From Delphinapterus leucas (Eukaryota; Chordata; Mammalia; Artiodactyla; Monodontidae), in assembly GCF_002288925.2 (NCBI RefSeq), contig NW_022098001.1, positions 10,148,094 through 10,212,093 of the forward strand: a DNA stretch of 64,000 nucleotides. Direction: 5' to 3'. Positions 1-11,254 of the stretch are shown here, piece after piece (position 1 is the first letter of the stretch; each line of letters opens with the position of its first letter). Position numbers and translations under genes: made by a program. Below the pieces are notes generated by a model. The model was not told the origin of the DNA, did no database searches, and saw only the letters and a program-made list of their open reading frames with translations.

Positions 1-802
1 AAAGTCTAGTAGGAAGTGGAACAACATTTTTCAACTGCTGAAAATATCCTTCAGGATTGAAGGGGAAAACCAGACATTCTGAAATGAAGGGAAACTAAGA
101 AAATTTGTAACTAGTAGACCTTCCCTAAAAGAATAAAGTAAGTTCTCCAAACAAAAAGAATTAAAATAAGGAACTGTGGAATATTAGGAAAAAAGAAAGA
201 ATAAGCAAAAAGAGAATACACATAATAGACTTTTATTCTTTTATTGAGTTTTCTAAAGTATGTTTCATGTTGAAGCAAAATTCACACCTGATGTGGTTCT
301 CAATATTTAAGACAACTATATTATAAACAGGAGAGGGTTAAGAAACAAAGATAAGTATGCTTTCTACACATCAGTTGAACTAGAAAAATGATGATACCAG
401 TAGACTATAATAAATTAGATATATAAAATGTAAACCCAAAACAACCACTAAAAAAGTTTCACAACAAGATACACTCAAAATAACTACACGTAAATTGAAA
501 TGGAATTCTAAATAATGTTCAAGTAACCGAAAGGCAGAAAAATAAAGACACTAAAAACAGAGTGATCAAACAGAAAGGAAAACCTAAAAACTAAAATGGC
601 AGACTTAAGGCCTAACCAACCAATAGCTACATTAAAGGTAAATGATCTAAATCTAGCAATTAAAAGACAAGATTGCAGACTGGATTAAATATGATCCAAC
701 CATATGCTATCTACAAAAAACTCACTTTGACGATGAGGTAAGCAAGTTGAAAGTAAAAGAACAGAAAAAGGTGGATCATACAAATATTACTCAAAAGAAA
801 GC
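1..802 (+). mobile_element. Ancient LINE-1, 5' part (ORF1 end to endonuclease start)
   Basis: The first ~130 bases resemble the end of LINE-1 ORF1. An inter-ORF stretch follows, and from about 595 a decayed ORF2 endonuclease start can be read, including LKVNDLNLAIKRQ and a lysine where LQETHF is usual (LQKTHF). The frame is broken by many stops. The element is cut at 802 by another LINE-1 and resumes at 1571. Its degree of decay suggests an old L1M-class family; the subfamily is inferred. Confidence 0.8.
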
Positions 803-1560
803 AAAACATAGTGAGACACCACTTCACACAGTAGATGGCTATTTAAAAAAGAGAGACAATAACAAGTATTGGCAAGGATGTGGAGAAATATTGACACTCA
901 TACATTGATGGTGGGAGTGTAAAGTGGTGCAGCTGCTACGGAAAACAATTTGGTAATTCCTCAAAAAGTTAAACAATGAGATAACATGATCCAGCAATTC
1001 CACTCCTAGGTAAATACACAAGAGAACTGAAAGAGAACTGAAAACATATGTCCACACAAAAGCCTGCACAAGTACGTTCCCATAACAGCATTGTTCTTAA
1101 TAGTCAAAAAGTGGAAACAACTCAAATGTCCACCAACTGATGAATGGACAAATAAAATGCAGTACATTACGGAGTATTATTCAGCTATAAAAAGAAATGA
1201 AGTACTGATACATGCCACGATATGGATGACCCTTGAAAACATAACACTAAGTGAAATAAGTCAGATAGAAAAGGTCACATATTGTATGATTCCACTCATA
1301 GGAAATACTGAGGATAGGTAAATCCATAAGGATACAAAAAGCAGTAGTTGCCAGGGGTTGGAGTTAAGTGGAAATGGGGAGTTACTGCTAAAAGGATATG
1401 GGGTTTCTTTTTAGGTGATAAAATATGTTCTAAAACTGGACAGTGGTGATGGCTGCACAACTTTATGAATATAATAAAAACTTCTGAGTTGCAAACTTTA
1501 AAATGGCTAAATGGTAAATGTTGTGTATGAATTAATGTGTGAATTTAATCTCAATGTTTT
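803..1560 (+). mobile_element. 5'-truncated LINE-1 3' end nested in an older LINE-1
   Basis: This covers the ORF2 C-terminal region and 3' UTR. Recognisable pieces are the WQGCGE-like start of the cysteine-rich segment near 870 and the conserved tail segment reading CPPTDEWTNKMQYITEYYSAIKRNE at about 1126-1200, here with substitutions. Flanking copies AAAAGAAAGC (793-802) and TAAAAAAAGC (1561-1570) look like an A-rich target-site duplication. Removing this piece restores continuity of the host LINE-1 endonuclease sequence (QKKAG-type motif), so the boundaries are well supported. Confidence 0.8.
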
Positions 1561-1570
1561 TAAAAAAAGC

Positions 1571-3600
1571 AGGAATGCTTACATTAACCTCAGATAAAGT
1601 AGACTTAAGACAGAAAAAAAAAAAAAAATTACCAGAGTAGATACTCCAAAAAGACACAGCAATGCTAAGTGTAAATGAAACTAACATAGCTGCAAAAACT
1701 GTAGGACATAGCTGATAAAAAGAGAAATAAACAAATCTACAATTCTAATTGGAGACTTCAACACCTCTCTTAACAACTGGCAGAATAACTAGAAGAATAT
1801 CAACAAAGATATGGAAGATGGCAAAAACACTACCAATCAATAAGTTCTTCATGATATGACAGAACAAAAGAAAAAACATTCTTTCCAAGTGCCTAAAGTT
1901 AGACCATGATATTCTGAGCCATAAATGAATCTCAACAAATTAAAATAACTGAAGTCAACAGTTTCTTCTCTGACCACAACTGATTCAAATTAGAAATAAA
2001 TAAGAAAAGAATAATAGGGAAATCTCCAATTACTTGGCAATTAAGCAGATCTAAATATTCCAAAAGTCAAAGAGGAACACTCAAGAAAAATTAAAAACAT
2101 ACACTGAACTGTATGAAAATACATCAAAATTTGTGAAACACAACTAAAGCAGTACAGAGAGGAAATTTTATAGCACTAAATGTACACACTGGAAAAAGTA
2201 AAAGTCTGAAGTCAATAATCTAGGTTCTCACCTCAGAAACATAGATAAGAAGAGAAAGATAAACCCAAAGCAATCAGAGGAAGGATATAATAAAGATAGT
2301 AGAAACCAATGAAGTTTATTTAATCTGTTTTTTTAAAAATAATTTAAATTGAAAAACTTCAGCAAGGCTAACAAAGGAAAAAAAAAAGAGAGAGAGAGGG
2401 ACCATAAATTGCCAAATCAGGAATGAAACGATATCACTACAGACTGCAAACATCAAAAGGTTAATGAGAAAATAATACAAACAATTCTGCACACAGAATG
2501 TGACAACTTTAATGATATGGATCAATAAGTCAAGAAAACAACAAAAATATTCCCAAAAGGTAAATCCAGGGACAGATAGAAAGTTGCATCAAATCTTTGA
2601 AGAGGAATTGATATCCCTTCTAAACAATCTCTTCCAAAACTAAGAATGAGAGGAAACACTTCCCATTTCATTGTACGAAGCTAGAATTACCCTGATTCCA
2701 AAACAAAGACATTGCAAAAAAAGGAAAACTATACACAAATATTCCTCATTAATATACATGTGAAAGTACTCAACAAAACATTAGACATGGAATTCAGCAA
2801 TGAGTTTGTGGGTGTATAAATATAAATTATACATAAATAATCATGACCAAGTGGGATTTATTCCAGGAATAGATGTTTAGTTCAGTATTGGAAGATCAAT
2901 GTAATCCACCATATTAACAAGCTAAAGAAGAAAAATCGTAACAATATCTATTGATATAGAAAATGCATTTGACAAAATTCAACACCCACTCATGGTAAAC
3001 ACTTTCAGGAAAACAGGAATAGAGAAGAACTTCCTTAACATGAGAAAGAGGATCTACGAAATACCTAAAGCTACTTAATGGTACAAAACTGAATGCTTTC
3101 ACTCAAAGACTGGTACAAAGCCAAGGATGTCAGCTTTCATCGCTGTCATTCAACATAATGCTGGAAGTTCTACCTAGAGCAATAAGACAAGAAAGAGAAA
3201 TAAGAGGTACAGATGAGAAAGGAAAAAAGCTGGGAACAACCCACATGTCCTTCAACAGATAAATGGTTAAATGAACTGTGATAAATCCATACCATGGAAT
3301 ACGATGCATCAATAAAACTGAACTATTTGTACACACAACAACTTAAACAACACATATTATATGATTCCTTTTACATGGTATGTCCAGAATAGGCAAATTC
3401 ATAGAAACAGAAAGCATATTAGAGGTTATCAGGGAATGAGGCAGAGGAGAGACTGGGGAGTGACTACTTAAAGGGTATAAGGTGTTTTTAGGGAGTGAAA
3501 TGTTCACCACATTGTAAATACACTAAATACCACTGAACTGTACACTTTAAAATTGTTAATTGTATGTTATGTGAATTTTACCTCAATAATACAGAGAAAG
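1571..3600 (+). mobile_element. Ancient LINE-1, 3' part (endonuclease, RT, 3' end)
   Basis: This continues the element at 1-802. A GDFNT-like endonuclease motif is readable near 1753. RT blocks follow: ALITLIPKQ-like near 2685, DQVGFIPG near 2848, a motif-A-like IDIENAFDKI near 2952 and QGCQLSS near 3123. At about 3205 the sequence jumps from the RT region to the 3' end of ORF2 ([11 protein letters not shown] near 3247), so about 1.5 kb, including the FADD motif and the cysteine-rich domain, is deleted. The 3' UTR runs to about 3600. All frames are interrupted. Confidence 0.75.
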
Positions 3601-5334
3601 AGAGGAGAGAAAAATCAATCCATCCACCTAGGGAGGGTTTAACAAGAAAACCCACTGGCTCACATATTTAAAACCTAAAAGAAACTTGAAAAATACCTAT
3701 TTATTACCTTTTCTACCTCCCTTTTACTTCATGTTTATGAAAATTCATTTATGGAAGAATGTTCAGTGTTTAAACTATTAACAGGTGCTTCTTCTAAGAG
3801 TTGAAGGGAAGAGAAATACAGGCATGTGTAGGTGGAATCACTATAAATCTTTATGGACTAATTAATATACTTTTTAATCGTTCATGATGTTCATCAATTT
3901 GTTGTAGAGCTATCCTAAAAAAGAGTTATTTTACATTCCAAAGGTTTATCAAATTTTAATGCCTATAACATACTCTATAGTTCTTGAAGAACAAATACTA
4001 AAAACTACAATGAAATATTACTTTAAGAAGTTTTTTGAAAATACTTTTAAATACACACATGTATCTTTAAAAATCAGTTTGGTAAGTGCCATTTCTTTAT
4101 CATTAACTAGATAAAAAGAAAAACTAGAAAATTATTCCTGTGTCCCTGAAAGTAATTTTTCATAAGCAAGTCAGAGACAAACTTCATATACTATATAATA
4201 GTTATACTGACAGGTTATTACACCAAGAGAATATTAACCTTCAATCCCTGACTCATTCAAGAAATGTTTGCAGCAATACTTTTAGCCTCTTTATCTGGTC
4301 AAAGCACTAGAAGCTAAGTGGTGTCTGTACAAACCAATCATTTCACCAGCAGTTTTATATTTCTTTAAAGCCTCATATAAAAAGCACCTGCCTAAAGTGA
4401 GTAATGGAGTTTTACATTCATTGCACTTAGGAAGAGCGTATGTAACCTATTCCGTTTTCCTCCCTTGTGGAATATATTTCAGCTTATATTGCACAACATG
4501 TTACCAATGCGTATAAAGACTCTCTGATCAGCCATTTGGACTGCAGTCAGCAACCTGCCTGAGTGCTTTATTTTTTTTTTCCTGCCCTAAATAACATACT
4601 CACTTAATTCAACAGCTCAAATGAAAAAATCTTTTTAAGATGGTGATCTTACTTTCTTAATAAATATAAAACACATGTATGTGAACTAACTGTATTTGAA
4701 ATACAAATGGTGAGACAGCGATCCTTGAACAAGGTTTGCGCAGTAATAGTTGAAAACTAGTTGAATACATCAATCCAGGGGAATAAAACAGAAGGCTATA
4801 TGCCATGTCTTCATGTCTGTTTTTTCTCCTGAGCAACATACAATTAAAAACTTTCTGTAACCACACTAAAAAGCTAACTTAATTTTGACACATTAAAGGC
4901 CTAGAAGTAAGGCTAAACAATTATTATAATTGAATCCCCTGCATATTTGCCAGACCCCAAAATATTTTCAAGACATACATATCCCAGTCATTGCCAAAAT
5001 CTGCTGAATATGAATGAAGGCAAATTTTTAAAACAGTAACAATGATGAAAATGTCATATGTTATTTTATAGCTGAGATAGATCTAAAATTCAAGTACAAC
5101 TGATAAGAAGAGTAATGAAGATTGAAGGGGATTACAGAAATGAAAAAAATAGAGGAGATTTGCCATAATTGTAAGATTATGACTTGGTAATATTGTAAAC
5201 TACTCTATTTTAACATATTGTAATATTACAGATGAATAAGTAAAAAATAAAGAAAGAACTGAAAGTGTGCAAGGCAAAAGCTCCTCACTGCCCCTTGCTG
5301 GTACCCTCATGCAATAACCTAAGGCCAACAGCTA
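3601..5334. other. Mostly unique A+T-rich sequence
   Basis: No gene, RNA gene or confident repeat is visible over this 1.7 kb. Open frames are short, have no recognisable motif, and no splice-site and frame combination suggests an exon. Confidence 0.5.
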
Positions 5335-5450
5335 GCATCAATTAATGAACATTTACTTAGACCCAACTATGCAAAATTACCCACATAAAGCCTATAAAAT
5401 ACGGTGCCTGCACTCCAATAGCTCACAATCCACTAGGCAAGAAATGAAAA
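5335..5450 (-). mobile_element. Possible L2 3'-end fragment
   Basis: The order 'ATTTACTTAGACCCAACTATGC ... CTCACAATCCACTAGGCA', seen here with gaps, resembles the reverse complement of an L2 3' end (ATTTATTGAGCACCTACTATG ... TTACATTCTAGTGG). It is heavily diverged and too short for certainty. Confidence 0.35.
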
Positions 5451-5549
5451 GATACCCCAAAATTTGGCTAATTCAACAATTGCCTCAAGTATTAACAGGA
5501 AGTCTAGAAAATTGGCAAAGCTGTGATAATCAGGCTCAAATCTGAAGCA

Positions 5550-5765
5550 AGCTTTGGCAAACTTTTTCTATAAAGGGCCAGAGAGTAAATATTTTAGGCT
5601 TTGTGAACAATAAGGTCTCTGTTGTACTTATTCAACTCTGTTATTGTGGTACAATAGAGCCATAGACAATAACTAAACAAATAACTAAATAACCACTGTG
5701 TACCTGTGAAAAGCAGACAGTGGGCTAGATTTGGCTTGTGGGCTGCACTTTGCCAATCTCTGTTC
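5550..5765 (+). mobile_element. MER-type non-autonomous hAT-like DNA transposon, copy 1
   Basis: It begins with TTTGGCAAACTTTTTCTATAA, passes through 'GGGCCAGAGAGTAAATATTT' and ends with GGGCTGCACTTTGCCAATCTC. The ends are near-inverted (GGCAAACT against TTTGCC), as in short non-autonomous hAT elements. Related copies lie near 38335, 38750 and 43005. The exact family name is not certain from memory. Confidence 0.65.
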
Positions 5766-5910
5766 TAGAGCAGTTGTTCTCAACCCTGAATCCACATTAG
5801 ATTGACACAAGAAGTTTTTTTTTAATGACCAAGATCCAAGCCCCACCCTCAGAGACCTCCAAAGTAAAAGGTCTGGTTTGGCCTGGAAAACAGTATATTT
5901 CAGAAGCTCT
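5766..5910 (+). mobile_element. MER5-like hAT-Charlie fragment
   Basis: The start GCAGTTGTTCTCAACCCTGA followed by a degenerate 'CCACATTAGATTGACAC' and a later CCCCACCCTCAGAGACC block matches the layout of MER5-type elements. It abuts the preceding transposon directly. Confidence 0.6.
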
Positions 5911-6085
5911 CGCTAGTGCTCTAGAGGCAAAGAAGTTTGGATATGAGAAACCTGCAAGACCTAAAGTTTTGTGTTCTTGCACCCATTAATTTTTGGCCTA
6001 AGAACCGAGTGGAACATTGATGGGTCACAGCCTAAGACCACGAGGCTTATACTCACAAAATAATCTGGCATTAAAAATCAACATA

Positions 6086-6735
6086 TTTGAATCAAAGAGA
6101 TCTCTGCATTCCCATGTTCACTGAAGCATTTTTCACAATAGTCAAGACATGGAAACAACCTAAGTGTCCATCAACTAATGAATGGATAAAGAGGTGTGGT
6201 GTGTGTGTGTATATATACACACATTCACATATATATAATGAAATTATTATTCAGCCATGAGAAAGGAGGAAATCCTGATGTTTGCAACAACATGAATGGA
6301 CCCTGAAGGAATTATATTCAGTGAAATAAGCCAGGCAGAGAAATACTACATAGTATCACTTAGATGTAGAATCTTAAAAAAAAAAAAAAGTCAGACTCAT
6401 AGATACAGATTAAAAAGTGGCTGCCAGGGGCTGAAGGGTGGGAGAAATAGGTAGAAGTTCATAAAAGGGTACAAACTTTCGGCTATAAGATGAATAAAAT
6501 CTCAGGATCTAATGTATAATATGGTAACGATAGTTGATAACACTATATTAAATAACTGAAATTTGCTAAAAGGATAGAATTTAAATGTCCTCATCAAATG
6601 TGTGTGTAAACATGTGTGATGGATGTGTTCATCCTTTTACAAGGTATATGTACATCAAATCATCACAACTGTCAAATATACAACACACCAAATCTTTCAA
6701 TTTTGTCAATTATACCATGATAAAGCTGAAAAAAA
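6086..6735 (+). mobile_element. LINE-1 3' end with internal TG/TA repeat
   Basis: The ORF2 tail is readable, with 'AAGTGTCCATCAACTAATG' near 6162 and 'TTATTCAGCCATGAGAAAGG' near 6248, followed by 3' UTR. Between these lies a TG/TATA/CA-rich stretch (6196-6240) at the same place where other LINE-1 copies in the window carry TG repeats. The copy is strongly 5' truncated. Confidence 0.75.
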
Positions 6736-6756
6736 TCAATGACATTTGAAAAATAA

Positions 6757-6940
6757 CCACAATCAAGTTATTATGTATAAAATAAGCTATAAGGATATAC
6801 TGACAACACAAGGGATATAGCCAAAATTTTATAACTATAAATGAAGTATAACCTTTTAAAATTGTGAATCACTATATTGTACACCCATAACGTATAATAC
6901 TGTACGTCAATTATGCTTCAATAAAAATAAATAAAAAGTT
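6757..6940 (+). mobile_element. Short LINE-1 3' UTR end
   Basis: The text 'TGAATCACTATATTGTACAC', then GTACGTCAATTATGCTTCAA and an A-rich AATAAAAATAAATAAAAAG tail, is typical of LINE-1 3' termini in cetartiodactyls. It directly follows another LINE-1 3' end and could be a separate insertion. Confidence 0.6.
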
Positions 6941-7139
6941 ATTAGAGTTAGGTAAATTGAAATAAGAAAAACTAAAATACACATATCCCTTCATTTTGTC
7001 TATACTCAAGATAAAAATCGGAATTGTTCTAATTTCTAAAGTCAAGGTACTTGGCAAGGAAGGACTGTTATCACTAAACAAAATCAGCAAAGTAGACTCT
7101 GAAATTTACAGAACCAATAATAAATTCATTCTGATTAGT

Positions 7140-7240
7140 TACTGAGTTCTTAGTGTTCAAGGCAAGGTGGCAAATGCTTAGGAATCAGCTAAGAGCAAGA
7201 CAAACACACTCCCTCTCCTCAAGATGTTTAAATTGTAGCA
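7140..7240 (-). mobile_element. Possible L2 3'-end fragment
   Basis: The order of 'GAGTTCTTAGTGTTCAAGGC', AGACAAACACACTCCCTCTC and CTCAAGATGTTTAAATTGTA resembles the reverse complement of an L2 end. It is diverged. Confidence 0.4.
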
Positions 7241-7244
7241 GAAA

Positions 7245-7455
7245 ATAGCTAAGGTTTATTGAACCTTTTAAATATGTGCAAGACACCATGCACAATGCTT
7301 TATTTTTTCTGAAGTATCACAAAAAGAACATGAGTTAGACAAACAGTACTATCATCACTGAAAAACTGAGTATTGAAGAGGTTAAGTAACTAGTCCAAGG
7401 TTACACAATATGACCAAACTGGGACTTGCATCCAGTTTGACACTGAAGATTACAT
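7245..7455 (-). mobile_element. MIR SINE
   Basis: The reverse complement of the MIR core is readable: a TTTATTGAACC-type start, 'GAAGAGGTTAAGTAACTAG' and 'CCAAGGTTACACAATATGAC' followed by GGGACTTGCATCCAGTTTG. This is an old tRNA-derived mammalian SINE. Confidence 0.7.
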
Positions 7456-9124
7456 TCCTAAACACTATGTTACAAATGTTATTATCCATTAAAAACAATT
7501 ACAACACTAAAGTGATTGTGAAAGGAGAAAACACACCAGAACAGAGAAGGGAAAACAGATCATTCATACTCATTTATAGTTATTCTGTATATCACAGACA
7601 TGAGCTCTGGGACATAATAACAAAGAAGGACTAATTTCTACTTCTTACGTGCTACACACAATGCAGGGCGGGCATGCACCATGGCACACATGTATATTTT
7701 AAATATATAAAGATGTCTGTGTGTAGTATATTCAGCAGTTTTCCATGATGAACTACTGATTAAACTAATGTAATATAGTCCTTCTTCTTGTTTAGTGAGT
7801 GAGCACTCATAGGAACTAACATTGATGAGTGATGTGCTCCTCCTGATTTAGGAGCTAACAACATAGTTTACCAATTTTGAGATATATGGACAAAATGATG
7901 AATACTCTTTAATACTACTGTGGAACAATCTTCTAAAATGTAGCTATCTTACAGATAGATTCAGATCTTTCACAGTCATGTTCCAGTAACTCCCAGGAAA
8001 ATAAAATGTGAGGGTAACATTTTTAAATGCTTAAGTCCTTAATTTTTTTTTCTCTATGAGAATTTTGTTCTGTAACCATAATAGATCCTTATGTGCTGAA
8101 AAGTGTGATACATCTGGAATATGCTACTTTAAAAATCTACATTAAGAAAGTTTCAAGGGAGACACGAAATAACATTTTAAAAGAACAAATTCTAACATTC
8201 ACAAATTAACAATTAACTCTAGAAACCAAAACGTTTATTATAAAAGCTGTACTTGTTCAGATTTCATTGTTTTTTAATATCAGTAATTCTTAATGCTACT
8301 TGAAAAATTTATAATCTTGTAAGGTTCAAAGAATTATTTTATAACATGGCTTAGTTTGTGAGAAGATAGAGTATATGAATCCGAGTTGTATTTCTTTGGA
8401 AAGACAAATGTAAACCTATTTAGTGACCTGATTTTCCCTTTCATCTTGTCTCCAGTTTCTGTGTAGATTTATAATGTTCATTGTTTCCAATTTTAACAAA
8501 TCACCTAATGGCAGAAAGGAAAATATGTTAACCTTGGAATTATTTGCAGTTGGAGAATTCCCTTTTGTCTGGCCCATACAGGGCCTGCAATCTGTTTTAA
8601 ACACAGATTGTCTGTCTTTCGTCTGACAGCCACCAAGCTGCACAAATTACTTTCTGCCTGTTCACCTGTTTGCAGCTGCGTCTGTAAGCTAAAGATTCTG
8701 CAGTTTGACTTGAGCAACCACTTCAGGATTGATGACATGTGCTGCTGATAAAGTGAGCAATTTGAAGAAATTACTGGCTATAGTTATTGAAAGACATCTG
8801 GGCATGAGCTGAGAACTAGAAGCCTTCAATCATGTGCTTGCAACCTGCAGTGGCGGCAGCAGTGTTTGAAGTGATACCCTACTAAAAGAAGCTGGCCCTG
8901 GCACTAAATAACCAAGCCATGTATGGAATATAACCTCTTAAATGAGTAATAAAAGGTTCTGTCTTTTAGCTGTACAAATTTAAGGTCTCGTCCTTTCTTT
9001 AAAATATTAAGAAAAAATATAAGGCAACAATTAATCCTTCCTGTTTCTACCCTTTTCTGAGTTAATTTTACATAAATCTCTTGTTTCCTATGTAATTATT
9101 TCAAACTGCTACTACTGCTATTTT
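7456..9124. other. Unique sequence, no gene recognised
   Basis: No repeat or gene is recognised across this 1.7 kb. The block 8540-8760 is less A+T-rich than its surroundings and holds a GTCTGACAGC TALE-type site and E-box-like CACCTG and CAGCTG sequences; it is listed as a finding. Confidence 0.45.
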
Positions 9125-9350
9125 AAAAATAGTGAACATTTATTGAATACCTCCTACCTGCTCCACACCCTAAGCCTAGGAAGAGATTTACGTCTATTAC
9201 CTTATTAATACTCACATCAACTTTATTAAAGGTAATTACTATACCCTTTCTCTGATGGAAAGGCTAAAGTTCCACGAAACTAGCCTCATGTCACACAACT
9301 GTGAGTAACGAGGCTAGGGACTGTCTGTCTCCTGATTAACAGCTTATTCA
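9125..9350 (-). mobile_element. MIR SINE
   Basis: It starts with TGAACATTTATTGAATACCTC and holds 'GGAAAGGCTAAAGTTCC', then CATGTCACACAACTGTGAGT and an AGGCTAGGGACTGTC block, in the order of a reverse-complement MIR. Confidence 0.65.
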
Positions 9351-9836
9351 ACTATTCTATACTGCCTTTCTGTTTTGTCTTTGAATTTCTTGGTCTCTTG
9401 ATATACTTCGAGGTGTGATTAATTGCACATTTTATCAGAACCATTCTACCCCTCAGGTTAGCCATTAGGAAATGCGATTTCTATTTCACCTTTCTGTCTC
9501 ATAACATAAAATTTTTTCAAAATCATGTTGTCTTCATGAATTCAGAAGCCTGATTCAATCAAAATTCATGATTTTAAGGGTGAGGGGTAATGCAAAAAGC
9601 TCAGACCCTTGTCATATTTCCTGAAATCCAAAGTTCAAGTAAACTTATCCTAGAAATAATAGCAAATGCATGTCCTTTTATGACAAAATGCCTACTACTG
9701 AAGAAAAAGAAATCATGCCTCCTAAGGCGCTACTTAATTAAAAATAAAGGCATTATTTAAAATATTTATCAGTTTAATGATATGAATAACAGTGAATAAT
9801 GGATAATTAGAAAGGCATACAAAGCATGAGCAAAAA
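9351..9836. other. Unique A+T-rich sequence
   Basis: No gene, repeat or motif could be recognised in this 486-bp stretch between a MIR and a mariner-type palindrome. Confidence 0.45.
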
Positions 9837-9838
9837 TA

Positions 9839-9917
9839 TTGGGTTGACCAAAAAGTTCGTTTGGGTTTTTCCGTAAGATGCTACAGAAAACCCGAACGAA
9901 CTTTTTGGCTAAACCAA
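9839..9917. mobile_element. 79-bp mariner-type palindromic MITE (hairpin)
   Basis: The element consists of two 31-bp inverted arms (9839-9869 and 9887-9917) around a 17-base loop. The arms match at 27 of 31 positions by my count, and one of the four mismatches would be a G:U pair in RNA. The ends read TTGGGTTGACC and GGCTAAACCAA, flanked on both sides by TA (9837-9838 and 9918-9919), the duplication expected for Tc1/mariner insertion. The layout is that of a MADE1-type miniature element. A transcript of either strand would fold into a pre-miRNA-sized hairpin. Confidence 0.88.
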
Positions 9918-9919
9918 TA

Positions 9920-10460
9920 CAATCAAGTATGTAACTATGATAAGGCAGTTCTACAAACACAAAGTCAGAACAAATATAAATTATATCAGTGCATGAAGAA
10001 TCAATTAATATAGTTTGATGTGCATATGTAAAACACATTTAGTATGTTTCAAATGCAAAACTGGTTAGAAGAATATGGCCTGACATATTTTTATAGCATC
10101 ATCACATTTGTCTAATTAAAAGTAGTATGATTTTGGATAAGCACTTAAACTCCTCTCCACTTACAAACAGTTATAAGCCAGTACAGGTCACATATGAGAT
10201 AAAAGCTCTTCAGAAATCATAGGTAAAGCAAAAACAAATATAACCATTCAGATAACCAGTTTTTGTTCAATGCCTAAAAATTCTTAATTTGTAGACATAC
10301 TTCAAATATAGTAAAAATCAATACTTTTGAAAATGGTTCAATGAAAAAAGAAGTCCATTAATACTAGAAACTATACATTGAAAAAATTCATTAGCTGGTA
10401 GGCTATGAGAGTTCTTAAGACAGAATGACTCCAGCAAACACTAATCAAAAGAATTCCAAC
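9920..10460. other. Unique A+T-rich sequence
   Basis: No feature is recognised. Frames are short and carry no known motif. Confidence 0.45.
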
Positions 10461-10464
10461 TCTA

Positions 10465-10570
10465 TGGGGTTATATGTATACATACAGCTGATTCACTTTG
10501 TTATACAGCAGAAACTAACACAACACTGTAAAGCAATTATACTCCAATAAAAGTGTTTTTAAAAACAAGA
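10465..10570 (+). mobile_element. Short LINE-1 3' terminus
   Basis: CAGCTGATTCACTTTGTTAT, then ACAACACTGTAAAGCAATTA and TACTCCAATAAAAGTGTTTT, is a typical cetartiodactyl LINE-1 3' end of about 100 bp with a short A-rich tail. Confidence 0.7.
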
Positions 10571-11250
10571 AAGAATTCCAACTCTAAAATAACTCTGCAG
10601 TTAAATAACAGATATGAGGTTAATTTGCAAATATTAATTTGAAGATCAATTTTCCAACTATTAAATCATTATTCTTGTTTAGGGTGGACATATTAAATAA
10701 AACTGATTTCTTCATTTGGTTAGAGGTGGCATGTTAAAAAAAAAAGCCTCTCAAAGATTTTTTTTAATAAATGGCTTTTCTACTATTTTTATATTGGTAT
10801 TTAAATTTCCATAGAGTTGGAAAAAATTATCCCTGTTAATTCTGGTATTTCTTTCAGAAAAAAATGTAAATACATTGGTAAAAATGTCATCCAAAATACA
10901 CAAAATCATTTCAACTTGTTAAAATTAAGGATACTGAAAAAACAGAAAGGTCAAAGACTTCAAGTTACCATATAAATTTGGCTTTCACATTTCAGTATTC
11001 ACAAATTGCATTAAACACAGATCTGACTGGCTCTAGCCACAAAAGAGGATATATACCAATTATTATAATAAATCAAGCCTTATTTATGTATATAATGATA
11101 CAGCAATAGTAACATTCTTCCACACAAAGATAAACCATCTGTGTCACTATCCTCTTTCCTAATCATGTCATGAGTTCATATTTTTAATAGCACTTTTTAT
11201 TTTAAAAGACCTAAGTTGTGAGAAAATTCTTATGTACCACTTCATAACTT
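10571..11250. other. Unique A+T-rich sequence
   Basis: No repeat is recognised. It lies immediately 3' (on the minus strand) of the possible terminal exon at 11255-11742 and could belong to the same 3' UTR with a more distal poly(A) site. This is conjecture. Confidence 0.4.
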
Positions 11251-11254
11251 TGAC

